Shown here one piece after another: positions 1-6,156 of a DNA stretch of 9,637 nt. Both the position numbers and the translations under genes were made by a program. This DNA comes from Verrucomicrobiales bacterium (GTDB lineage Bacteria; Verrucomicrobiota; Verrucomicrobiia; Verrucomicrobiales; SKLO01): assembly GCA_007123195.1 (NCBI GenBank), contig SKLO01000137.1, positions 1-9,637 on the forward strand, written 5' to 3'. Within the stretch, counting starts at the first letter, position 1; each line of letters starts with the position of its first letter. A model generated the notes under the pieces. It saw only the letters and a list, made by a program, of their open reading frames with translations, did no database searches and was not told the DNA's origin.

Positions 1-1011
1 CGGGAGCGCGAGGAGCGACGCCAGGCCCGGCGCGAGGCGCGTGATCTCGCCCGCGCCGAGGGTCGCTACGAGGAGTGGCGCGCGCAGGACGACGCCGATC
101 GCGAGGAACGGCGCCGCCGCTCGGCGGAGGACGACGACGAGGACGATGAGAAGTCGCCGTTCCGCGCCGAGGACCTCAAGATGCGGCTGCTGATCGCGCG
201 CGGCCATCTCGACGACGTCGAGGTGAATATCCGCACCACCGACGAACGGACCGAGTTCCTGCTGGACGACATGCGCTACGGCCTGGCGAATGTGGACGTC
301 GATCCCGATGCGCTGGCGGAGTTCAACCACGCCGATCTCACCGTCGAGGGACGCCTGCAGGTGCGCTCGCTGCGCTCGGGGCGGCACATGGCGGACGTGC
401 GCTTCGACGGCGCCGGCCCGATGCGGCCGTTCGAACTGGAGGAGGGCATCTGGCTGCCTGACATCCGCCTGGACATTTCGCTGCTGCAGGGCAGCAGCTT
501 TGCCGGCATGCCGATGTTCGAGTCGCTCGGCAAGTGGCTGGAACTGCTGGCGGCGATCGGGCTCAACCTCACCGGGCTCGACCTCGCCGGATCGCTGGTG
601 GAGGACGCCAACACCGCCCTGCACTACCACAACGGGTATTACGAGTTCACCAAGGCGTTCGAACTCGTGTTCGAGACCTACCGGCTCAGCATTCGCCGCG
701 GCGCGTGGATCGACGCCGTCGAGGACCAGCACCGCATCCGCGGCACGCTGCTCGGCGACCCCGAGTGGACCGCCGAGGCGCTCGCGGGGGTGTCCTCGTT
801 CGTCCGTCGCGTGGCCGGCGAGGAATCGGCCGAGCGATTCACCGAGCGCGTGCGCGAGGCGGTGGTCGACGAGGAGGGACGGCTGCGGCTGGACTTCACC
901 TCCGAGGGCGCGTTGTCCGACCCCGATTTCAAGGTGAAGCAGAAAATCCCCGACCTGCGCGACGCCGCCCGCGACGTCGGTCGCGATATTTTGCGCAACC
1001 TGTTCCGCTGA
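1..1011 (+). CDS. C-terminal part of an AsmA-like hypothetical protein (5' truncated by window)
   Basis: The frame is open from the first base and ends at TGA 1009-1011, so the true start lies upstream of the window. The first ~45 codons are extremely rich in Arg, Glu and Asp, probably a charged helix or coiled coil, followed by an acidic run (about 127-150). From about base 180 the protein becomes a mixed beta-rich domain with short amphipathic strands (e.g. around 330-480). It ends in a segment with a 'DFTSEGALSDPDFK' pattern followed by a short helix. That ending resembles the C-termini of AsmA/DUF-type envelope proteins, which act in lipid or envelope transport at the inner membrane. This resemblance is from memory and weak. 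No signal peptide or membrane segment is visible in the part present. The gene lies about 100 bases upstream of senB and is probably a separate transcription unit. The reading frame is certain; the family is not. Confidence 0.8.
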   Translation, partial: REREERRQARREARDLARAEGRYEEWRAQDDADREERRRRSAEDDDEDDEKSPFRAEDLKMRLLIARGHLDDVEVNIRTTDERTEFLLDDMRYGLANVDVDPDALAEFNHADLTVEGRLQVRSLRSGRHMADVRFDGAGPMRPFELEEGIWLPDIRLDISLLQGSSFAGMPMFESLGKWLELLAAIGLNLTGLDLAGSLVEDANTALHYHNGYYEFTKAFELVFETYRLSIRRGAWIDAVEDQHRIRGTLLGDPEWTAEALAGVSSFVRRVAGEESAERFTERVREAVVDEEGRLRLDFTSEGALSDPDFKVKQKIPDLRDAARDVGRDILRNLFR

Positions 1012-1029
1012 CCGGGGCAGCGGTCCCCT

Positions 1030-1060
1030 CGCCGACGGGCATCCCGGCCGCCGGTCGGCG
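1030..1060 (+). other. Intergenic stem-loop between the AsmA-like gene and senB
   Basis: A perfect 7-bp stem, CGCCGAC (1030-1036) with GTCGGCG (1054-1060), encloses a 17-base loop that could itself fold a GGG/CCC mini-stem. There is no U-tract after it, so it is not a classical intrinsic terminator. It could be a Rho-type end of the upstream gene or simply GC-rich background. The rest of 1012-1113 shows no clear -35/-10 pair. A TGTAAA at 1102-1107 is positioned so that transcription could begin near ATG 1114, giving a leaderless mRNA, but this is speculative. Confidence 0.25.
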
Positions 1061-1113
1061 CCGTTGATGCATCTTGAAGCCACGGACCCGGCCACCGCCC
1101 TTGTAAACCAAGC

Positions 1114-2100
1114 ATGCACACCGTCCACATTTTGTCCCCCGGCGCCGCTGTCAGGCGGTCGGGCAACGTCTGCACGGCCCGGCAATGGGCCGCGATGATC
1201 GAGTGACCGGCGGTCAAGGTGGAAGTGGTCACTTCCCCGGCAGCCGCGCCACCCGACGTGCTGATCGCGCTGCACGGGGTCAAGTCGCACGCCGCCATGG
1301 CCGATTACCGGCGCCGAAGGCCGGATGGCAGGCTGATTCTGGTGTTGACAGGCACCGACCTGTATCCACAGCCGGGGCGGGCATGCCTTGAATCGATGGA
1401 TCTGGCCGACCGCATCGTGGTGCTGCACCCGGCGGCCGTGAGCGACCTGCCGCCGCGCGCGCGGCAGCGCGCCGTGGTGATCGTGCAGTCGGCGCAACCT
1501 GCGGCCGATCCCGATGCCGGCACGGAACCCGCGGGCGGGGACGGGTTCCAGGTCGCGGTGGTGGGGCACTTGCGCGAGGTCAAGGATCCGCTGCTGGCGG
1601 CGGCGGCGGCGCGACGGTTGCCGGCCGCCTCCCGGATCACGGTGGTGCACGCCGGCGGTATCCTGGAACCCGGCTTCCATGAACTGGTGCGGCGTGAGCG
1701 CGAGGACAATCCGCGCTATCGATGGCTGGGTGAACTGGAGGCGGAAGCCACCGCGCGGCTGATCGCCCGCAGCAGATTGATGGTGCTCAGTTCCCGGTCC
1801 GAGGGCGGGGCCCGGGTGGTCGGCGAGGCGGTGGTGAACGACACGCCGGTACTCAGCACCCGCATCGCGGCCACCGAAGGGCTGCTGGGAACCGATTATC
1901 CCGGGCTGTTTCCAGTCGGCGACGCCGGGGCGCTGGCGGCGCTGCTGCAGCGCTGTGAAGCCGAGCCCGGATTCCTCGACTCGCTGCGGCGACGGTGCCG
2001 GCGGCGGGCGCAACTGTTCGACCCCGTGCGCGAGCGCGGGGCGCTGGTCTCGCTGGTGGGCGAATTGCTGCCCGACTGCATGAAGATGGAGATGTCATGA
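1114..2100 (+). CDS. senB: SenB-type selenosugar synthase (GT-B glycosyltransferase), read through in-frame UGA codon 31 (probable Sec)
   Basis: Matches the selenoneine-associated glycosyltransferase family (TIGR04348/SenB). This family joins selenophosphate-derived selenium to a UDP-sugar, giving the selenosugar used by SenA. With ATG 1114 and UGA decoded as an amino acid, the product is 328 residues, near my recollection of the family's usual size. Visible features: first strand and P9 with G17-N18, T21-A22 and W25 (family N-terminal motif); H54 in 'ALHGVKSH'; 'TGTDLY' at 79-84; 'VGHLREVKDP' from 150; 'RYRWLGEL' from 201; and E230-x7-E238 in 'SEGGARVVGE', the nucleotide-sugar motif of GT4-like enzymes. 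TGA 1204-1206 interrupts this continuous frame at residue 31, in the first helix. GTG 1219, the first start after it, would remove the first strand and helix. No clear Shine-Dalgarno precedes 1114. The gene overlaps senA by 4 bases (ATGA). Family assignment is strong; Sec decoding rests on the SECIS-like hairpin. A CGA-to-TGA nonsense change or sequencing error is the alternative. Confidence 0.78.
1204..1206 (+). other. In-frame UGA, probable selenocysteine codon (Sec31 of SenB)
   Basis: TGA lies in the senB frame, 30 codons after ATG 1114. Conserved SenB residues are encoded on both sides without any frame change: the GN..TA..W motif before it, and the 'VKVEVV' second strand and 'ALHGVKSH' after it. 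Compared with the family pattern I remember, the spacing is gapless, so the TGA takes the place of one residue, usually a polar one in the first helix (W followed by A-x-L-L-x-x-L-G-H). It is followed at the proper distance by a SECIS-like hairpin. The nearest cysteine, C20, is 11 residues upstream, so this is not a CxxU redox motif. Confidence 0.72.
1218..1238 (+). promoter_or_regulatory. Bacterial SECIS-like hairpin downstream of the senB UGA
   Basis: Counting the U of UGA (1204) as 1: G15-G16 (1218-1219) pair with CC (1237-1238). U17 (1220) is bulged. GGAAGU (1221-1226) pairs perfectly with ACUUCC (1231-1236). The apical loop is GGUC (1227-1230). The E. coli fdhF SECIS has the same order: GG at 15-16, bulged U17, upper stem, GGUC loop, stem, CC, with U17 and the loop G and U recognised by SelB. 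The only difference is an upper stem of 6 rather than 4 bp, which moves the loop by 2 bases. Read directly from the sequence by eye; no folding energy was computed. Confidence 0.75.
2088..2091 (+). promoter_or_regulatory. Shine-Dalgarno of senA inside the 3' end of senB
   Basis: GGAG lies 5 bases before ATG 2097 and 8 bases before ATG 2100, so either Met can be the start. It is the clearest Shine-Dalgarno in the window. Because it lies within senB codons, senA translation may depend on ribosomes that have read through senB. Confidence 0.6.
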
Positions 2101-3434
2101 TGGATCAACCGACCCTGTTGAGGGAACTGGAACGCTGCGACCGGCGCATGACGGCGCTGGTCGAGGACCTCGACGACCGGCAGCTGGACGTGCCGTATCA
2201 ACCCGGCATCAATCCGCCGGTGTGGGAACTCGGGCACACGGCGTTCTTTTTTGAATTTTTCCTGCTGCGCCGGCTCCATGGCGTGAAACCGCTGATGCCC
2301 GGGTTCGATCCGGTGTGGGACTCGTTTGACATCCCGCATCGCGAGCGTTGGACGCCCGGCGTGGTGCCTGACAAGGCCACTACCATGGACTACTACCGGC
2401 GGGTGATCGACCGGACCCTCGATCATTTCGCGTCCGGTGACGGACCGGGTCGCGAGGGGCGTTATCTCGGTCAGTATGTCATCGCCCATCTGTGCATGCA
2501 CATCGAGTCGCAGATCTGGTGCCGCCAGACGCTGGGTTATCCGCCGCCGTCGTTTGCCGGAGCCGACCAAGGCTCGCCGTTGAATCCACCGCCACCGCCT
2601 GCAGACCCCGGCGGCGGCGGTCCAGCGGCGACCGATGACGCCGAAGTGCCGGCCGGGCGCTGGTTCATCGGCATGCCGGGCGCCCGGCCCGCCTGGGAGG
2701 CGGCGGAATTCAGCTTCGACAACGAGCGCCCCGGGTTCGAACTCGACCTGCCGGCGTTCCGCATCTCGCGCAGGTTGGTTTCCAACCTCGAGTTTCTCGG
2801 GTTCGTCGAGGACGGCGGCTACGACCGACCGGAGTTGTGGAGCTTTGGCGGCCGCTACTGGCGGCGCGCACGCTCGCTGTCCCACCCGCAATACTGGCGG
2901 CGGCCGGCATCGGGCGGCGGTTGGGAACAGCGCCGGTTCGACCAGTGGCAACCGCTCGATCCGGCGGCGCCGGTGATGCACGTGAGCTTCTGGGAAGCGG
3001 AGGCCTACTGCCGCTGGGCCGGGCGCCGGTTGCCCACCGAGTTCGAGTGGGAGGTGGCGGCGCGCGGCGACACCAACGCGCCGCTGCCGTGGCGCCCCGA
3101 CTCCGTGCCCGGTGGCGATGAGGCGCCGGCCGACCTCGGCGCGCGCTGCCTTGGGAGCGCTCCGGTCACCGCGTTTGCCGACGGCGCCGGGCCGTTCGGT
3201 TGCCTGCAGATGATCGGCAGCGTGTGGGAATGGACCAGCAGTCAATACCTGCCCTTCGACGGCTTCTGCGTGGACATGTATGCCTACATGTCGACCTTGC
3301 AGTTCGGCGACCACAAGACCACCCGCGGCGGCAGTGGCGCCACCGAGGCCTCGCTGATCCGCAGCACCTACCGCCAGGCCTATCACCCCGACCGCTGCGA
3401 CGTGTTCACCGGGTTCCGCACCTGCGCGCTGTGA
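2097..3434 (+). CDS. senA: SenA-type selenoneine synthase (EgtB-like non-heme iron enzyme, DinB + FGE-sulfatase domains)
   Basis: 445 residues, the usual size of EgtB-type sulfoxide synthases. The N-terminal DinB-like domain carries the three iron-ligand histidines: H47 in 'WELGHTAFFFE' and H131-x3-H135-x-E137 in 'HLCMHIE'. A Pro/Gly-rich linker (about 158-185) leads to an FGE-sulfatase (SUMF1-like) domain with 'RRLPTEFEWEVAARG', 'GSVWEWTSSQY' and a C-terminal 'TRGGSGAT...RSTYRQAY...GFRTC' block. EgtB enzymes couple cysteine-type sulfur donors to hercynine; SenA uses the selenosugar made by SenB to form the C-Se bond of selenoneine. Pairing with senB supports SenA over a pure ergothioneine enzyme. 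The start is ATG 2097, overlapping the senB stop, or ATG 2100; an open extension back to about 1995 overlaps senB and is unlikely. Only 25 bases separate its end from the convergent oxidoreductase gene. Confidence 0.88.
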   Translation: MMDQPTLLRELERCDRRMTALVEDLDDRQLDVPYQPGINPPVWELGHTAFFFEFFLLRRLHGVKPLMPGFDPVWDSFDIPHRERWTPGVVPDKATTMDYYRRVIDRTLDHFASGDGPGREGRYLGQYVIAHLCMHIESQIWCRQTLGYPPPSFAGADQGSPLNPPPPPADPGGGGPAATDDAEVPAGRWFIGMPGARPAWEAAEFSFDNERPGFELDLPAFRISRRLVSNLEFLGFVEDGGYDRPELWSFGGRYWRRARSLSHPQYWRRPASGGGWEQRRFDQWQPLDPAAPVMHVSFWEAEAYCRWAGRRLPTEFEWEVAARGDTNAPLPWRPDSVPGGDEAPADLGARCLGSAPVTAFADGAGPFGCLQMIGSVWEWTSSQYLPFDGFCVDMYAYMSTLQFGDHKTTRGGSGATEASLIRSTYRQAYHPDRCDVFTGFRTCAL

Positions 3435-3459
3435 GAGGATGGTCGCGGGGCCGATGCGG

Positions 3460-4560
3460 CTACCAGCCATGCTCCGGCAGCACCGCGTCGGGATCGATCG
3501 CGGCCCGCTGCCGCGAATCGAGGTGGGCCGCCAGGTTGCGGGCGAAGTGGGGCGCCTTGAGCACCCCCTTGGAGCCGAACCCGTTCAACCAGGCCAGGCG
3601 CGGCACGCCGGGCACGGGGCCGGACACCACCTTCATGCCGGCGATCACGGGTCGCACCGCGCGCTGCTGCTGCCGCACCGCCGACAGCTCCAGCCCCAGC
3701 CGGGCCAGCCTGGCGAGCAACTGCGCCCGTGCCTCCGGCGGCGACGGAACGCCGCGGGCGGTTTCAAAATAGGTCGCCCCGGCCCGCACCACCGGTTGAC
3801 CTGTGGCATCGCGGTCGGCCAGCAGCCAGGCGCCGCCGTTGATCACACGGTCGCCCAGCGCCGGCATTGGTTCCAGCAGCAGCACGTCGCCGACCTGATG
3901 CCGGCAGGTCACCGCGCTGAACCAGGGGGCCGCTTGCAGGGCGGCACCGGTGCACCAGACCACGGTGGTGGCGCGATGCCCCCGCCAGGCCGCGCCGTCG
4001 TCCCGCAGGTCGAGGTCGGCGGGGTCGACCATGGCCTCGGTCAGGCGCCCTGCCTGCTGCCAGCGGCGGCGGCTGGCCTCCAGCCAGCCGGGGCAATCCA
4101 ATTGCCAGCCCGGCATCACCAGTGCCCCGTGCGGTGCCGCCGCGCCCTCGGGATTGACGAGGGGTCCCGGCAGCACCCGCGACACCCGGGCGGCGGCGGC
4201 CTGGCGGCTGCGCTTGTCCCAAATCGCGCGCAAACCGGGGTCCAACAGCAGGCGCACAATCTCGAGCGAGCGCCAGAAGGTGGCGCCCAGCCCGGCCTCG
4301 GTTCGCCGGTAGAACGCGTCCGCCACCGGCACCAGTTGCTCAAGGCGCCAGTTGACCGTCAACCGAGGGCCGGTCAGGGGCGTCACCAGTCCGGCTGCCA
4401 GCCGCGAGCTGGCAGGTCCGGCCGCCGGCCCCGGATCCACCAGATGGAACGACAGCCCGCGCTCCTCCAGCGCCCATCCAAGGCAGCTGCCGGCCAACCC
4501 TTGGCCGACGATCAGCACGTCGACCCGGGCATCGACCTGGGGGGCGGGTCCAGCGGGCAC
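3460..4560 (-). CDS. DadA/glycine oxidase-like FAD-dependent oxidoreductase
   Basis: 366 residues from GTG 4560. A Rossmann FAD-binding motif (VGQGLAG, G19-x-G21-x-x-G24) is followed by 'HLVDPG', the acidic end of the second strand, and 'SSRLAAGLVTPLTGPR', typical of DAO-fold amine/amino-acid oxidases. The C-terminus, 'WLNGFGSKGVLKAPHFARNLA', fits the family's final FAD-contacting segment. The substrate cannot be read from the sequence. The start is uncertain: GTG 4560 and GTG 4518 are both possible, and neither has a Shine-Dalgarno. The gene follows the small protein gene on the same strand 60 bases later, probably as one transcript. It is convergent with senA; I see no reason to connect it to selenium chemistry beyond proximity. 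It ends at TAG (3462-3460). Confidence 0.85.
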   Translation of the reverse strand: MPAGPAPQVDARVDVLIVGQGLAGSCLGWALEERGLSFHLVDPGPAAGPASSRLAAGLVTPLTGPRLTVNWRLEQLVPVADAFYRRTEAGLGATFWRSLEIVRLLLDPGLRAIWDKRSRQAAAARVSRVLPGPLVNPEGAAAPHGALVMPGWQLDCPGWLEASRRRWQQAGRLTEAMVDPADLDLRDDGAAWRGHRATTVVWCTGAALQAAPWFSAVTCRHQVGDVLLLEPMPALGDRVINGGAWLLADRDATGQPVVRAGATYFETARGVPSPPEARAQLLARLARLGLELSAVRQQQRAVRPVIAGMKVVSGPVPGVPRLAWLNGFGSKGVLKAPHFARNLAAHLDSRQRAAIDPDAVLPEHGW

Positions 4561-4620
4561 GGCGGAGGGGAAGGCGAGGCGGTTGAGGCCACAAACGGCG
4601 GGCGGTTTCCAGAACCAACC

Positions 4621-4941
4621 TCAGTAATTGAACAGGTCGCCGAGACCCAGCCGCGGGCTGTCGCCCGACTCCGCCGGCAACTGATCGCGTTCGGCCAGCA
4701 CGCGATTGAGCGCGCTGAGGATGCGGCATTGGATCTTCGGCGTCAGCCGCCGGCCCTTGCGGCCTTTTTGCACCATCTTGTGGGTCAACGGTTCGGCCGC
4801 GGCGGCAACCAGGTCGTGGTTGTCCAGTTCAAGGCGGGACATGAGCTTGTCCAGCGGTTGCGGACCGAGTTCGCGGGTGTCGGAGCCCGCCGCGTGACCG
4901 TCGGCGGAGCCCTCGCGGGCGGCGAAAATGGAGAGTGCCAT
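4621..4941 (-). CDS. Small conserved-looking basic protein of unknown function
   Basis: 106 residues from ATG 4941. I do not recognise it with certainty. The N-terminal ~25 residues are low-complexity. A compact core with 'LDNHDLVAAAAEPLTHKMVQK' (about residues 39-59), then a basic 'GRKGRRLTPK' and a helix 'IQCRILSALNRVLAERDQL', ends in 'LGDLFNY'. This looks like a genuine folded helical protein rather than a shadow frame, because charge and hydrophobic residues alternate regularly and it fills the space between two genes. It is in the same frame as the oxidoreductase downstream, separated by a TGA (4623-4621) with no SECIS-like hairpin, so I treat the two as separate genes. No Shine-Dalgarno; the A-run at 4943-4948 reads as a T-run just before its start on the minus strand. 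Confidence 0.65.
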   Translation of the reverse strand: MALSIFAAREGSADGHAAGSDTRELGPQPLDKLMSRLELDNHDLVAAAAEPLTHKMVQKGRKGRRLTPKIQCRILSALNRVLAERDQLPAESGDSPRLGLGDLFNY

Positions 4942-4963
4942 GGAAAAAAGAGTGGACCGGCCG

Positions 4964-4992
4964 TTGTTGCCAGAGTGATCCTAGGCTAGAAA
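4964..4992 (+). promoter_or_regulatory. Possible sigma70-like promoter of the dehydrogenase gene
   Basis: TTGTTG (4964-4969), a 17-base spacer, and TAGAAA (4987-4992) lie just before ATG 5008. The predicted start of transcription would leave a leader of only about 10 bases, consistent with the lack of a Shine-Dalgarno. The -35 matches consensus at only three positions, so this is weak. The same interval must also hold the divergent promoter of the minus-strand small gene, which I could not identify. A CCTAGG palindrome sits within the spacer at 4980-4985. Confidence 0.3.
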
Positions 4993-5007
4993 CGGCGGAC
5001 CGACATT

Positions 5008-6000
5008 ATGCCCCGAATTCTGTTAACGACAACTTCATACCAGGACACTCCCGGAGACCACCACACCCTGCTGGAGTCGCAGGGATTTGAGATCGTTCGC
5101 GAGCGGGGGCCGCTCGGCGAGGACCGCATGCTGGAGCTGGCGGGTGACTTCGACGGCTTCCTGTGCGGCGACGATGCCCTGACCGAGCGGGTGCTGGAGC
5201 GCTGCCTGCCGCGGCTGAAGGTGATCAGCAAGTATGGCATCGGATTGGACAAGATCGATCTCAGGGCCGCCGGCCGGCTGGGACTGCCGGTGCTGTTCAC
5301 CCCGGGGGTGAACCACACCACGGTGGCGGAGCACACCTTCTGCCTGCTGCTGGCGCTGGTGCGCAATCTGGTGGAATCGGCCAACGCCACCCGCGAGGGC
5401 CGGTGGCTGCGGCTCACGGGGCATGAACTCTGGCGCAAGAAGATCGGCCTGATCGGTCTCGGCCGGATCGGTCAGGAAACCGCCCGCCGGGCGCGCGGTT
5501 TTGACATGGACGTGCACGGCTTCGGCAACTACTGGCCCGATGACGTGGCGGCCGAATTCGACATCACCCGCCATGGCTCGGTCGACGGCCTGCTGGCTGC
5601 CTGCGACATCATCAGCCTGCACACCAAGCTGACCGCCGGCAGCCGTCACCTGATCAATCGCGACAGCCTGGCGCGCATGCCCGAGGGCGCGCTGCTGGTC
5701 AACACCTCGCGGGGGGAACTGGTCGATCCCGCGGCGGTGCTGGAATCGCTGGAGACCGGTCACCTGGGCGGTTACGCCACCGACGTGATGGAGCAGGAAC
5801 CGCCGGCGGCCGACGATCCGCTGCTGCGGCATCCCAAGGTGCTGGTGACCGCCCACATTGGCTCGCGCACCTATGAGAGCGTGCCGCGGCAGGCGATGAA
5901 GGCGACGCGCAACCTGATCAACTACCTCCAGGGCAGCGGCGAGGTTCATCAGGCCAACGAGGTGCCGCTGCCGCAGGGCTCGACCGTGACCCTGGTCTGA
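5008..6000 (+). CDS. D-isomer-specific 2-hydroxyacid dehydrogenase (phosphoglycerate dehydrogenase-like)
   Basis: 330 residues, a standard length for the short (no ACT domain) members of this family. It carries the NAD-binding motif G150-L-G152-R-I-G155 and the three catalytic residues at family spacing: R235 in 'NTSRGELVD', E264 in 'DVMEQEPP' and H283 in 'TAHIGSRT'. 'SKYGIGLDKID' and 'GVNHTTVAEHTF' in the substrate-binding half resemble phosphoglycerate dehydrogenase-type enzymes, so reversible oxidation of a D-2-hydroxyacid with NAD is expected. Whether it acts in serine synthesis or on another 2-hydroxyacid cannot be decided. It is followed 156 bases later by an Ldh2-type dehydrogenase, so the two may handle related hydroxyacids. 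The ATG 5008 start has no Shine-Dalgarno, but the product begins directly with the first strand (PRILLTT). Confidence 0.9.
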   Translation: MPRILLTTTSYQDTPGDHHTLLESQGFEIVRERGPLGEDRMLELAGDFDGFLCGDDALTERVLERCLPRLKVISKYGIGLDKIDLRAAGRLGLPVLFTPGVNHTTVAEHTFCLLLALVRNLVESANATREGRWLRLTGHELWRKKIGLIGLGRIGQETARRARGFDMDVHGFGNYWPDDVAAEFDITRHGSVDGLLAACDIISLHTKLTAGSRHLINRDSLARMPEGALLVNTSRGELVDPAAVLESLETGHLGGYATDVMEQEPPAADDPLLRHPKVLVTAHIGSRTYESVPRQAMKATRNLINYLQGSGEVHQANEVPLPQGSTVTLV

Positions 6001-6019
6001 CGGCCCGTGGGTCGGATGC

Positions 6020-6042
6020 CCGTTGGCCCGTTGGCCGTTGGC
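6020..6042 (+). repeat. Short tandem repeat, three copies of CCGTTGGC
   Basis: CCGTTGGC at 6020-6027 and 6028-6035, and a third copy at 6035-6042 sharing one base. It lies just after the dehydrogenase stop, upstream of the possible promoter of the next gene. Probably replication slippage. Confidence 0.6.
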
Positions 6043-6052
6043 CCCATGCCAC

Positions 6053-6080
6053 TTGCGTCAGCGGGCTTTTCTGTCATGAT
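6053..6080 (+). promoter_or_regulatory. Possible sigma70-like promoter of the Ldh2-family gene
   Basis: TTGCGT (6053-6058), a 16-base spacer, and CATGAT (6075-6080) lie about 75 bases before ATG 6157. Both boxes are partial matches. The leader downstream is GC-rich and has no Shine-Dalgarno. Confidence 0.3.
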
Positions 6081-6156
6081 GCCCGGGCCTTGACGGATCG
6101 CCGTCGGCTGTCAAGGCGCCCCGCGACCGGCCGGCCGGGCCCATTCCTTCGTTGCC

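Noticed and set aside
1114..1206. TGA 1204 as a simple nonsense mutation or sequencing error (CGA to TGA)
   Set aside because: It cannot be excluded without reads, but the SECIS-like hairpin at the canonical distance and the intact downstream operon make recoding the better explanation.
1219..2100. GTG 1219 as the true start of the glycosyltransferase, making TGA 1204 an ordinary upstream stop
   Set aside because: It would remove the first strand and helix of the Rossmann domain. The SenB N-terminal motif is encoded just upstream in the same frame, and no Shine-Dalgarno precedes the GTG.
2097..3434. senA as a plain ergothioneine synthase EgtB
   Set aside because: Domain architecture alone cannot separate the two, but direct overlap with a SenB gene and absence of egtC/egtD beside it favour the selenoneine enzyme.
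1896..3470. Long minus-strand open frame (524 codons) opposite senA and the end of senB
   Set aside because: Shadow of a GC-rich coding region. The translation is low-complexity and has no family features, whereas the plus strand carries clear SenA motifs.
4621..4623. Second Sec codon: the small minus-strand gene and the oxidoreductase are in one frame separated by a TGA
   Set aside because: No GGU-loop hairpin lies 10-30 bases downstream, the upstream protein has a natural C-terminus, and the segment after the TGA does not look like a conserved domain. Same frame occurs by chance one time in three.
3439..4989. Long plus-strand open frame (516 codons) opposite the FAD oxidoreductase and the small gene
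   Set aside because: Repetitive Gly/Gln/Pro/His-rich translation typical of the antisense of GC-rich genes. The minus strand has a proper FAD-binding protein.
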